22,495 nucleotides of DNA, taken from contig JAANSK020257496.1 of the NCBI GenBank assembly GCA_011763485.2, forward strand, positions 1-22,495. Direction: 5' to 3'. Of the stretch, positions 1 through 9,703 are shown piece after piece (the stretch's first letter is position 1; each line of letters begins with the position of its first letter). Below the pieces are notes generated by a model. It was not told the origin of the DNA and ran no database searches. It was given only the letters and a program-made list of their open reading frames with translations. This DNA comes from Isoetes engelmannii (taxonomy: Eukaryota > Streptophyta > Lycopodiopsida > Isoetales > Isoetaceae). The position numbers and the translations under genes were made by a program.

Positions 1-313
1 CATAACATTGATGATTATAATCGATATATTTTGGAGCAAATTGCTCCAACAATTGGTTTTTTCTAGCAAACACTATATTTTTTGCAATGATTTTGTTGTC
101 TTCCTTTTTCAACGCACATAAAAAATGGTACAATATGGTCCCCAATTCATATACAAAAAAAAACTAGGATGCAAAATCTTGACCAAACCCGACAATAAAA
201 AAAAAAAATGAAATGTGGAATAAGTTCAAAATAGTGAAATCGTGGTTAGAGACCTTAAATCTGCCGTATATGTAATGGATAAATCATATGCAAAGCAGCT
301 CCTAAGGTAGAAT
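1..313. other. AT-rich non-coding flank
   Basis: No open frame of note and no recognised motif. Several A-runs occur (about 158-168 and 198-207). It leads directly into the 260-bp tandem duplication that follows. Confidence 0.5.
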
Positions 314-835
314 CGGAATGATCGCCCCTAGGTAGTACATTGACTTCCATGTGATATGTAGAATAAAGTGAAGTAGAATGTATTCATGATCTGATGATGA
401 ATAAACTGACATCCTTCAATATGAACAAAAATGTTGCAATATAGGGAGAAGATGAAGGCAACACAATACACAATGAAGTACTTGGGTGAGAACATCAAAA
501 GGCATGTCAGGACTGAGTGCACACCATCTAAAGAGTGGAAGTTGGCAGATGGTATAATATCCAAAGGGATTACCGGAATGATCGCCCCTAGGTAGTACAT
601 TGGCTTCCATGTGATATGTAGAATAAAGTGAAGTAGAATATATTCATGATCTGATGATGAATAAACTGACATCCTTCAACATAAAAAAAAAAAATGTTGC
701 AATATATGGAGAAGATGAAACCAACACTATACACAATGAAGTACTTGGGTGAGAACCTCAAAAGGCATGTCAGGACTGAGTGCACACCATCTAAGAGTGG
801 AAGTTGGCAGATGGTATAATATCCAAAGGGATTAC
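314..835. repeat. 260-bp tandem duplication, two copies
   Basis: Copy 1 occupies 314-573 and copy 2 occupies 574 to about 835. Both start with cggaatgatcgcccctaggt and end with ccaaagggattac. The copies differ by scattered substitutions and small indels, for example a longer A-run near 683-692 in copy 2. Each gives a similar minus-strand open frame, but the peptide resembles no family I know, so I treat this as non-coding repeat DNA. Confidence 0.9.
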
Positions 836-1448
836 TGAACATGTCAGGCATGTGGTTAATATGTAGGTTAATATGTAATAGAAGACGAAGAATATGCAAT
901 ATCATTTTACCCAGCATATCAGGTCTTGAGCAACAGGTTTGGCTTTGGTATACTTTCTTTGACATGTCAGCCACTATAGTAGGTAGCTTTCTAATTGATA
1001 TGTTGGCCTTGTGGGAGGTGGTAGTTAAGCATGTTGTTATTGAATCTAGGTGTTGGGGGGGGGGGGGGGGGGTTTATGATGAGTACTTGCCAAATTATAT
1101 GATTTTTTTGTTTTAGATAAGCTATATGGCTGTAATTTGTCTTATAGACCTGATGGTCTAACAAAGCAATTCACAACTCAAAAAAGCCTAATTTACTGTC
1201 AGATTCTTCCTTCTCGTAGAGCTGATTTATTTGCCCTACTAGCGAGTTGCTCTGGCAGCCGATCGCACCGATTGCAAGGGCTTGCTCTAGCAGTGTGTTG
1301 ACGAAAAAATTTCCCTTCGGTGCAAGGAAATTCTTATGTCGGCGGTCCAATCGATCGAGAACCGAAGGTGGGGTATTCAACTTAATTACACAAAAATTCT
1401 AAGGCCTCTCTGGTCAATACGCTAATACAATTGCATTTGGTTGACAAG
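836..1448. other. Intergenic stretch with an 18-G homopolymer
   Basis: No recognisable gene. An uninterrupted run of 18 G lies at 1055-1072. Short open frames here have no family resemblance. Confidence 0.5.
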
Positions 1449-1784
1449 GGCATTAGGAAAATCCAAATACACCCTTATTTATTATATAATGGGGTAGATA
1501 ATGCCCTGGCCAAAAGGCGTTATGGGAATACAATTCTCGGGCAATATGGCCATGGCCAAAATGGCTCGGACGTGCGCAGGCATTAGGGAAATCCAAATAC
1601 ACCCTTATTATATGATGGGGTAGCTTCGCTCTGGCCAAAAGGCATTTTGGGAATAAAATTCTCGGGCAATATGGCCATGGCCAAAATGGCTCGGCCGTGC
1701 ACGAGCACGCCCTTGTTATTTTGGCCATGGGCATATTGCCCGAGGAATTTATTCCCATTAACGCCCGAGGACCAGGGCATTATC
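1449..1784. repeat. Nested direct and inverted (foldback) repeat
   Basis: Two direct copies with a 130-bp period lie at 1449-1578 and 1579 to about 1702. Both open with ggcattagg or ggcattaggg and contain ctcgggcaatatggccatgg. An inverted, diverged copy follows at about 1716-1784, with ggccatgggcatattgcccg and ending accagggcattatc. That end mirrors gataatgccctgg at 1497-1509. The outer arms are about 65 bp, so the segment could fold into a long hairpin like a foldback or MITE-type element. I found no clear target-site duplication. Confidence 0.75.
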
Positions 1785-2190
1785 GCTCTTACCCTGCTCT
1801 GAGGGGTTTCTCCATCAAATTGGGCAAAAAGGTGAAGTCCTTACGGCGCCCTAGGGCGTTATGATTGTTTTAGGCATGAAAACCCGAGGAGCACGGTGTT
1901 AAAGGAACTTGTTCGCTTGCGTGATGCAAGCCCCTATTTTGCTAAAATGTCGTAAACAACGTTGGTCCAATTTTTCTAGGATTTTTTTTTTTTTTTTTTT
2001 TTTTTGAAGAACACTAGTGTTACAAAATTCTTTTTTTGAAGAATACTAGTGCAAGCTATGTGACGAGCACAGAGCGAACTATTCTTTCGCCTTTTTTCTG
2101 GTTTTTGTTTCCCTTATGGAAACTTTTTGTCCTGGCGGAGCTTAAGCGGCGCCACCAGCATTTAAAAAATAAAATTTAATTCATAAAAAA
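1785..2190. other. Intergenic stretch with a 24-T tract
   Basis: No recognisable gene. A run of 24 T covers 1982-2005. A short imperfect direct repeat (gaagaacactagtg and gaagaatactagtg) lies at about 2006-2051. Confidence 0.5.
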
Positions 2191-2192
2191 TG

Positions 2193-2258
2193 CAAGTTTA
2201 AGAGAAGTTGAATACAAGTTTAAGACAAGTAGAATTCAAGTTTAGGACAAGTTCAATA
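2193..2258. repeat. 22-bp tandem repeat, three units
   Basis: Units start at 2193, 2215 and 2237 with the pattern caagttta(a/g)gananaagt. They are imperfect and head to tail. The array lies downstream of the B3 gene's stop codon, outside the coding sequence. Confidence 0.8.
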
Positions 2259-2390
2259 CACATGTTTTATAGAAAGTTTTAAAGTCAAGTTTTACAGAAA
2301 AAGTCAAGTTTCACAAAAGTTCTAGATAATGCAGATCATATCAGTTCACAAATCTTATGCACAAAAGTTTCACAAAGTTTACACAAAAAC

Positions 2391-2457
2391 TGCATTTGAA
2401 GTTCCTACATTTGAAGTTCTTGCATTTGAAGTTCATGCATTTGAAGAAACATTTGAA
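2391..2457. repeat. 15-bp minisatellite overlapping the B3 gene 3' end
   Basis: Units gttcNtNcatttgaa begin at 2401, 2416 and 2431. A partial unit lies at 2391-2400 and a shortened one at 2446-2457. On the minus strand the units run into the last codons and the stop codon (2433-2435) of the B3-domain gene. Confidence 0.85.
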
Positions 2458-3075
2458 ACTCTTTGTAAATTTACTTGTAAAGGCAAGAAATAGTTATGCA
2501 CAGGTCCAGAACTCTGCTTCAAACACCCATCCTTCCCAAATATCTCAATGCACATTTTTGCCTTTGCCACAAGCCAAAATGTTAGCACATCTCCTCCTTC
2601 AATCCCATGTGAACCGGCAAAGTTTTTCCATCCAGGGCCCAGCTTAGATGTACCTCCTCCTCTAATCTTGTGTATGCTTATTAACCAATCAAAGCCATCG
2701 CAACCTTTGATTATAATATCATATCCCTTCATTTGGGACAAATATGCTTCATAAAAGTCAGTTGGAATAACCTGCAAGACTAAAAATTAGTTGAAATAGC
2801 CTGCAAGAATTCCTTCAAATCAAATCTCAATTATTTTAATAAGATTTTCTTAACAGCTCATCATCTGGATCATTGACAATGTGGTAGAATCCGTGAATGC
2901 TTCTTTCAGACACTTCCATTACAACTAAACTGTAAAAGAAGAAACAAACCAAACCAAATCAAATGAAGGTCTGCTAGGTTGAATGCAGTCAGATATAACT
3001 GCATGCAAAGCAATACACAAGAAGACAACATAACGAGACCTATTTTCGACTTTTCATCAGCCATTGCACCTGCAC
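2433..3075 (-). CDS. B3 DNA-binding domain protein, REM-like (exon model uncertain)
   Basis: The exon at 2433-2771 (minus) encodes about 112 residues and carries most of a plant B3 domain: VIPTDFYEAYL at the start, then W-x-I-S-I, GPGWKNFAGSHGIEGGD and LTFWL. B3 domains bind DNA in plant transcription factors, and the single-domain layout suggests the REM group. An upstream exon (2855-2929) can encode MEVSERSIHGFYHIVNDPDD, which fits the start of the domain. A still earlier segment (3040-3075) has ATG at 3064 and a strong acceptor before it. The obvious donor at 2855/2854 (CT|GTTAAG) is out of phase with the acceptor before 2771. A weak donor inside the exon (ATT|GTCAAT) would keep the frame. 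The gene may therefore use an unusual splice site or be damaged. The last seven residues come from a minisatellite. The domain call is firm; the gene model is not. Confidence 0.65.
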
Positions 3076-3451
3076 CTGTAAAAATAAATTAAAACAAATA
3101 AAAATGAAGAAGACCAAGAAACAAGCCACAAAGCAAAAGTTCGTTATAAAAACACTCGATTATCTTCTACAAATCCTACCATGTCTTCAAGTTACTTCCA
3201 ATGTCTTCAAGAAACCCCAAATTGTACAGTCTGCAACTATGAAAACAAGTTAGAAACTAAAAAAACCAAAAAATAACATGGCAGAAGCTAGAAATGAAGC
3301 TTATGAAGGTTAAAGCCAACAGATGTTCAACAAGTTCTCGCAGTATCAACCAGATCTTGAACAAGCAACAAGATTTTTTCGCAGGATCAAGAAGATTTTC
3401 AAGAAACACGAAGTCTTGGCACAGATGAAACAAGAACACTTGGAAGCAACT

Positions 3452-3551
3452 AAAAACTGAGCTGAAGAACGTCGCAACACAACAGAACTGAAGAACTGAA
3501 GCAACAAAGCAGAACTGAAAACTGAGCTGAAAGCAGAACTGAAGAACTGAA
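3452..3551. repeat. Degenerate gaactgaa-rich repeat
   Basis: Two related blocks, about 3452-3500 and 3516-3551, share aaactgagctgaa and cagaactgaagaactgaag. They lie between the divergent B3 and JMJ22-like genes. Confidence 0.6.
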
Positions 3552-3901
3552 GACGTGAAGAACCTTCAAGCGCAAGCTAGCGCCTCGCAAGGAAGGAACA
3601 TCAAGGCAAAATCTTGAGAAAAACGAGTCTGTCGACGGAGAGATGCAAAAAACAGGGCAAACCAACTCTAAATGTCGCCAAAACAGTATCAAAATGATGC
3701 CACAACCCTAGCGCCTCCACACAACACAAGAAGACGGGAAGCGCCACAACAACGCCTGCGAAAACGGACTTCTGTCGACGGACTACGTCACCATAGCCAG
3801 ACCTTCGAAAAGTGAACGACACGCATGCAATAACAGTTTTGCCACGTAAACGACACCTAAAGGCCACATTGGAACAAAATGGGCCAACGTTGACTACGTA
3901 A

Positions 3902-4016
3902 GCCAATCGCCACGTGTCGGAGTTTCCACGGCAGAAATTCCCAGGCGGCGCGCCTGCGGCGGAAACTCCTCCACGCGGCGGTTACCTATTACCAAAATGC
4001 AACCTATCCTATTTAA
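3902..4016 (+). promoter_or_regulatory. Probable promoter of the F-box/JmjC gene
   Basis: A CCAAT motif at about 3902 is followed by a CACGTG G-box at 3911-3916. A TATA-like ctatttaa lies at 4009-4016, about 76 bp before the first ATG at 4092, leaving room for a short 5' leader. The region also separates this gene from the divergent B3 gene. This is inferred from motif content only. Confidence 0.45.
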
Positions 4017-4091
4017 CTGGTCGATACCGGGTCCTGTATCAAAGCCCTAATATTTTCATTAAACCCAGAGGACCGAATCCGCTAGATCGTC

Positions 4092-5714
4092 ATGTGTGCC
4101 ATGGACAAGACGAGGAAGAAAAAGAAGCGGAAGAAGAACAAGGTAGAAACAGCCACTTCCGAACTAGATGGACCCAATGGTTTCTGTTTAGAGAGAGGCA
4201 CTCATGGCTACGGCGTGCAGCCCCTTGGCAACATGCTTCTTACGTCTAAAGGTAATGCTAGAGATAGTGGTCTGGGAAGTCTTCACGTATTAACTGACGA
4301 GGTTTTATGTGACATTCTTGGACTGGTGAGTGCAAAAGATTTGGGATGTTTGAGTTTAGTTAGCAGAGCCATGTATGTGTTTTGCCATCAGGATAATCTT
4401 TGGAGAAACCTGGTTTTAGAAGAATTGAAGGGAGAATTTACTTTTAAGGGGTGCTGGAAGGACACATTTGTAGGAAAGAAGTATCCAGGCTTTCATCATC
4501 GTTATCATGTTCCCCTCAAGGTATGCAATTATTATTGTTATTAGTATAATAAGAAGGATTTTGTCTTGTATCTTCTAAACGTATGAACATAAACTGTGTT
4601 TCCTTGTCTCAGGTAAGGCACTTCTATTCTGATTATTTGTTCCAAAGCTGGCTCTGTGCTAGTTTGGAAATAAAAAAGGAATGGCTAATGAGAGACAACA
4701 TTGAACGAAGAAGTAAATTGTCCCTGGAAGAGTTTATCAGTGAATTTGAGGAACCCAATACACCTGTACTTATAACGGATGCTCTTGAGGACTGGCCTGC
4801 ATTGGTAAAATGGGATAGGGATTACCTGCTAAAACATGCACAAAATGTGTCAATGGCTGCAGGACCTGTAAGCATGAAGATGGAAGACTACTTTGTGTAT
4901 GCAGATCAGGTTAAAGAAGAACGGCCGCTATACATTTTTGATTCCAAATTTGGGAAAAAATGTCCACAGTTGGCAGCAGATTATGACATTCCAGTCTATT
5001 TCAAGGATGACCTGTTTTCAATCCTTGGCAATGATAGACCAGATTTTCGGTGGCTTATAATGGGACCAGCAAGATCTGGTTCTTCTTTCCATATTGATCC
5101 CAACAGCACTTCTGCATGGAATGCGGTGATCAGAGGTTCTAAGAAGTGGATTCTTTATCCTCCAGATATAGTACCTCCAGGGATTTATCCTAGTGCAGAT
5201 GGAGCAGAGGTTGCTGCCCCAGTATCAATCACAGAATGGTTCATGAACTTCTACCAAGAAACAAAGCGCAGAAAGGAGAAACCAATTGAATGCATATGTC
5301 GGCAGGGTGAGCTAGTGTTTGTTCCAAATGGCTGGTGGCACATGGTAATCAATTTGGAGGATTCTATAGCAATTACACAGAATTACGTTAGCAGGTATTA
5401 CATTTATCCTGGGGTTATTCGTCCTCCTGCAGTTTTGTTAGCTAACTGACTTCATATGGTTTTTCTTTAGGCGGAATTTGTTAAATGTTTTGGAATTTTT
5501 GAGCAGACCCAACTCCAAGGATCTGGTTTCTGGCACAATTGACCGTACAAATTTGCATGCAAAATTTAGAACAAAGTACGAGGAGCTTTTTCCTGGTTCA
5601 ATAGACTCTCTTAAACAAAAAACTTCAGAATCAAAGCTTTCGAAACAAAAGCTTTCATTCTGGGATAGTGTATCAGATGCAAAAGTTGGAAGCTTTAAGT
5701 TTAACTTCAGTTAA
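4092..5714 (+). CDS. JMJ22: F-box and JmjC domain protein, JMJ22/JMJD6-like
   Basis: Three exons, 4092-4520, 4613-5394 and 5471-5714, join in frame into 484 residues. The introns are 92 and 76 bp, both GT-AG. This matches Arabidopsis JMJ22 (about 500 residues), rather than the much longer JMJ21 type. The order is a lysine/arginine tract at residues 6-17 (possible nuclear signal), an F-box at about 61-110 (LTDEVLCDIL, LSLVSRAM, LWRNLV), then a JmjC domain. The iron-binding triad is visible: FHID gives His303 and Asp305, and NGWWHM gives His386. GSKKW supplies the likely 2-oxoglutarate lysine, about residue 320. The family comprises Fe(II)/2-oxoglutarate dioxygenases; JMJ22 is described as a histone arginine demethylase and the F-box suggests SCF binding. 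Translation may begin at the second ATG (4101), which has the better context (gccATGGac). No key residue is missing, so it looks functional. Confidence 0.93.
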
Positions 5715-8002
5715 AAACATGGAATTAATTATTTGAAAACTTGAAATCTTTTCTGGAGGAGCACCAGTTGGATAAATTATTTGTTGGATTACAAGGCTTG
5801 AAGTTGTACAATAGCGTCCTAGAATACTTTTATTTTATCAGAAACTGAATGGTGATCCTCGAAGAGTAGAGTAGAGGATGTGTTAAAACTTGGAACTCAT
5901 TCCAGGCGTTCTTTAACATATAAGAGGTGGTTAGAAGGGAAATTCTTTCCACCAAAGCCATCATCTTACAACTTTGTCTCCAATGCCGATTATCAACCAA
6001 TAATATGACCATTTAGGGAATGGCAACGAAATGACAAACAAGCATATGTCAGCAAACAGGTCAACTTATGTCTATGCCGCGTTCTTTAAATTCGTTCTGC
6101 TTTAAACCTTATAATTTGACAAAGGGATGTTGGCAGGCGATGTGGCATCCTCTTGGCAACCCTAAATTGTGACACCATCAGTAGTGTCAAAACTCTCCCG
6201 GATGGCATGAATGGCGGTCGAGGTTCTTGGCAGGAATGAAGGCGGGGAAGTTGCTCTGGTAATTCAGTTTGGTTCGATTATACTACCCGCTTTGTCATTT
6301 AGAATGTTGTTAGTTTATTTCATGGCTGCTGTATTTGCCGATCTCCCAAAGGAAGCATTATATACACCAGATTGCTTTTGTTGAATAGGCAACCCTTCGT
6401 TTTATGATGTTTTTCTCTTCGCCATCATTTCAGTTTGACCATATCTGATGTGAAACTAGCTATCAGATAGATCCATTGGTCTTCAACCTAGCTACCTGAA
6501 TAAATCTCAAATCTCCAGTTTTTCTTAAAATCTACCACAGCTTACATCAAAATGTTTTTTGGGACATTGTGTTGGGACAATAGGATGTAAATTAGTTCAA
6601 ATCACCCCTTTTAAGTTCTCAAAATTTCATTAATATTTTGGCCATCATGCTTGTTTCCTCATCTTTCTCCATGTGTCAGGGGTATCAAAGGCACTTAACC
6701 CGCTTGGGTTTTGTTCTAAAAAATCTACCTCGTAATGCAGGGAGATGACCATATCAAGGTCCTTTTCCAAAATTTCATAACCTAGGCAATTTCATCGGTC
6801 TGTAGTGAATGTGAAATTCAGCATGCAAAGTAGTTGGTTAAGCACTGAAGCAACTTCAGAACATAAGCTGTGGGAAGCATCTTTTGCTGGAGGTTTCTCT
6901 GAAAGCTCTGCATTTGCTATAGTTTAAGTCTCGCTGATCTACGAATGGCCAGACTGTAATATAGTCATCCAATCAGATTAGGCTTCATGAGAAAGGACTT
7001 TGTAGCAAAGATGCTACAAGATACCAGTGCTTATAGAAATGAGAGAAGCAATGAGACAATCTTTCAATACCTCGCATCGTATGTGACCAGCTATGCTGAA
7101 ATGGTCATATTTAAATTGCACAGAAGATCAAAATAAACAGCAAGTAGTGAATTTAAGACGGTTTGGAAATTTATTGTAACTGCGTGTACAATGGTATGTC
7201 TTGGGTAATTTTTGTTCTAGGTATTTGAAGAAAATACATGTTGGAGGGAGCCAATGTATCAACCAAGGAATGCTTTTTCAATGTCCACATTATAGTGCTT
7301 AAATGATACCAGGTATGTAGCAATTGCCATACTTAAATTGTTGAACTTGAACATGAGATGAAGAAAATTAAGAAGAAAATGTTGCAGCACTGAAATTATT
7401 GAAATTCTCATTCGGTGATGCAGCACTGAGCAGAGAGGGAACATTGGTTACAATAATGATAAGGAGGATGGTTTTTTCCAAGCTGATATTGCTATTGCGC
7501 TGCACTCATTTCAAATCAGTATGAATCAGCTACTGTGATAGAAACTGGACATTGTAGATTTCTAGTCCCCACATTTTAAGTGCTTCTTTCGAATGAGAGC
7601 AAACTAATAATGAAGATAAATGAGATGAAAGCAAACTAATGAAAGAGAGCAGTTGAAAAGGTATTTATTAATTCCCAGGTAATCATTGGGAACAAAAATA
7701 ATATCCCACGTAATGTTTGGTAATAACTTTCAAGTTAGATATCCAAGTCTTCTTATTTTGTCATTCCCAAGGCTTGTCCCTATTCTCATCTCATCACCAC
7801 CCGATCTACAGATCTTCAATGCAAGTAGAAACATGAAGCAGATATGACCGCCTGCTGTATGCAATTTTTTATCCATACGAGTTGGTTCTAAAATGTGCTG
7901 GATGGGATAAAGTACCTTCTAATGAGCAAAGGTATTGTAAATTTCTCTGTTAACAAATACTTTGAACCGTGACAGAAAATGTTTGAACCTGGGGGTTGCA
8001 AA
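5715..8002. other. Long gene-free stretch
   Basis: The JMJ22-like 3' region starts here. I found no protein family in any frame. In particular I saw no lipin catalytic exon (DxDxT) on the minus strand that would complete the PAH fragment at 8003-8762. Short repeated words such as gagcaaactaat near 7600-7650 are the only structure noticed. Confidence 0.5.
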
Positions 8003-8762
8003 CTAAGGAATTCCTGGTTTGCGTAAAACGGGAGGCCACAGTCTCCAACTGCCCCCTGATGTTGGTTCTGCAGGGCATTCAACTTTGATGGCATCAGTAT
8101 TTTGTGGTATGATTACTTGCCCATAAGCAAGCATGCCAAGTGTGATATACATAGCAATGTCTGAAGGATAATATTTGCCCCCAACACGAGCCACAAGCTT
8201 CTTATTCATGGGTGATGTTTCTAAGGCCTTAAAATTTTCTAGAGATACCTTCTCACAATCAAATACTTTGGCAGCTTTTTCAATTCCCATACCTTGCCTT
8301 AAGAGATGTCGACATAGAGAAAGCTCAAGACCTGCAGCAAGCATGGGGGCAAGTTAGTTTAGACAACATCCTGAATTGGGCTGTATTAAATAACGAGCAA
8401 GTACCATTGTCACATATTTGAACCTCTTTTGATTCTCCAGAATTAGAACCGTTTTCTGCAGGTCTTGAGTTTTCTGCTGTCTCCACTTTCACAGATTGGG
8501 ACAAGAGACTTCTGAAAGTATTTTCAGTAGTATTGGCATTTGAAACCAAACTAGAACTTAGAACATCTTTGAAAATAGAGGATTCTACCTCCGTCTGCTC
8601 GAGCTCAAGTTGTAAACTTGGCTCTAGATAAACAGATTTTTCCATTTCATCTTCAAGGGAAATATTTATTGCAATACCATCATTTAGACCCACAGCTTCA
8701 GCCTGAGACTCATTCCTTGTTCTCTCATCTAGCTCAGATATCATGAGACACTCAGAACCCAT
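8003..8762 (-). pseudogene. Lipin / phosphatidate phosphatase (PAH) fragment without catalytic domain
   Basis: Two minus-strand exons, 8405-8762 (possibly starting further upstream, to about 8840) and 8003-8331, are joined by a 73-bp GT-AG intron that preserves the frame. The second exon matches the conserved middle region of plant PAH1/PAH2: LELSLCRHLLRQGMG, then KVFDCEKVSLENFKALE, VGGKYYPSDIA and ITLGMLAYG, closing with GGSWRLWP. Plant PAHs are about 900 residues; they dephosphorylate phosphatidate to diacylglycerol with a C-terminal HAD domain (DxDxT). Here a stop follows GSWRLWPPVLRKPGIP at once. Neither the amino-terminal N-LIP domain nor the HAD domain is seen nearby. From ATG 8762 the product would be 228 residues, with a serine- and glutamate-rich first part. 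It is most likely a fragment left by duplication or capture, though a transcribed truncated protein is possible. Confidence 0.8.
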
Positions 8763-8840
8763 GTCTAGAGATCTTACCAGAGCGAAGAGTACTGCTTGAT
8801 TGCCGAATTCGTATTTGCCAGCAGATTGAACAGAAATCAA

Positions 8841-9290
8841 AGCAGAATTGCATGCGATGACTCAGATTAAGCTCTAAAACCGTCACTGGATTTGTATTAA
8901 AAAGGAATGGGAAGCTTCAATTCCCGTAAATAGCGCAGCCGGCTATTTCACTTTTATTTGGGTCCTCTCAAAGGGTGCCAAGCGAATAAAGGGTATTGAT
9001 TTGGATTCCTCTCTTGATGACGTTTTCATATCTGAGACGGCTCTTCCACGTGGCACAACAACAGTGGCTGTCAGATCCAGTCAGTGGCTTCTCTGTATGC
9101 CACGAAGTATAACAAATAAATGAAAATCACGTGGTTTGCGGCTCTTAAGGGATATGCTTTATGTGGCGATTGGTACATTCTATTCTAATTGTACCTAAGG
9201 TTCAATTTTTATTGGCCTTGTTATTAAGGTGGTTGGATTGGATTGGAACACCAGCATAGTATTTGTCCTTTTGTTGTAATTGAAGCTTCC
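8841..9290 (-). promoter_or_regulatory. Upstream region of the PAH fragment with two G-boxes
   Basis: CACGTG occurs at 9047-9052 (within ccacgtgg) and at 9128-9133. There is no clear TATA box at a useful distance from the PAH fragment. If the fragment is transcribed, this would be its upstream region; otherwise the motifs are incidental. Confidence 0.25.
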
Positions 9291-9299
9291 TTGTTGGCT

Positions 9300-9703
9300 T
9301 TTGTACCGTATTGTGATGGCCAAAGGAATATGGACCATTAGAATGTCTGGCCGAAATAATTCTCTTAACATATGCTGGTCAATTGACTCACTTATGCATG
9401 CATATGAACTACAAACCAGCTGGAGAATGTGGAAGGAAGCTAAATATAGAAAATTATTTAGTTGTGTTCCATATCACAATTGTCGCAGTGATGTATATGA
9501 GAAAATTTGATATCCTACTTTGATCTCTATCTCTAGAATTTGTAGTCCTAAAAGGAGGGCCATCTATGGTAAACAAGGAAATAAGACCTCCATAATCAGT
9601 TAATATTTAATCCACGTCTGCTTTTATACTCCTTACGATGGCAAAAAGTACATGGACCACTAGAATGATTCGCCAAACCAATTCTCTAAAATACGAGGAC
9701 TAA
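9300..9703. repeat. Diverged direct repeat, about 325 bp apart
   Basis: The segment 9300-9380 (gatggccaaaggaatatgg, agaatgtctggcc, aattctctt) is echoed at about 9625-9703 (gatggcaaaaagtacatgg, agaatgattcgcc, aattctcta). Both look like old copies of one sequence. No coding capacity was recognised. Confidence 0.5.

Noticed and set aside
328-974. Two similar minus-strand open frames of 114 and 128 codons
   Set aside because: They repeat only because the DNA is duplicated. The peptide has no family motif, and a single-base indel shifts the frame between copies.
1171-1380. Minus-strand frame of 69 codons
   Set aside because: No domain, start context or neighbouring exon supports it.
2193-2258. 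CRISPR-like array
   Set aside because: Units are directly adjacent without spacers, only three copies, and the genome is eukaryotic.
3450-3906. Minus-strand frames upstream of the B3 gene as extra B3 exons
   Set aside because: The sequence is low-complexity repeat (gaactgaa) and shows no B3 motif.
5715-8002. Missing PAH catalytic exons on the minus strand
   Set aside because: I looked for a DxDxT-type exon and found none by eye. A profile search could overturn this.
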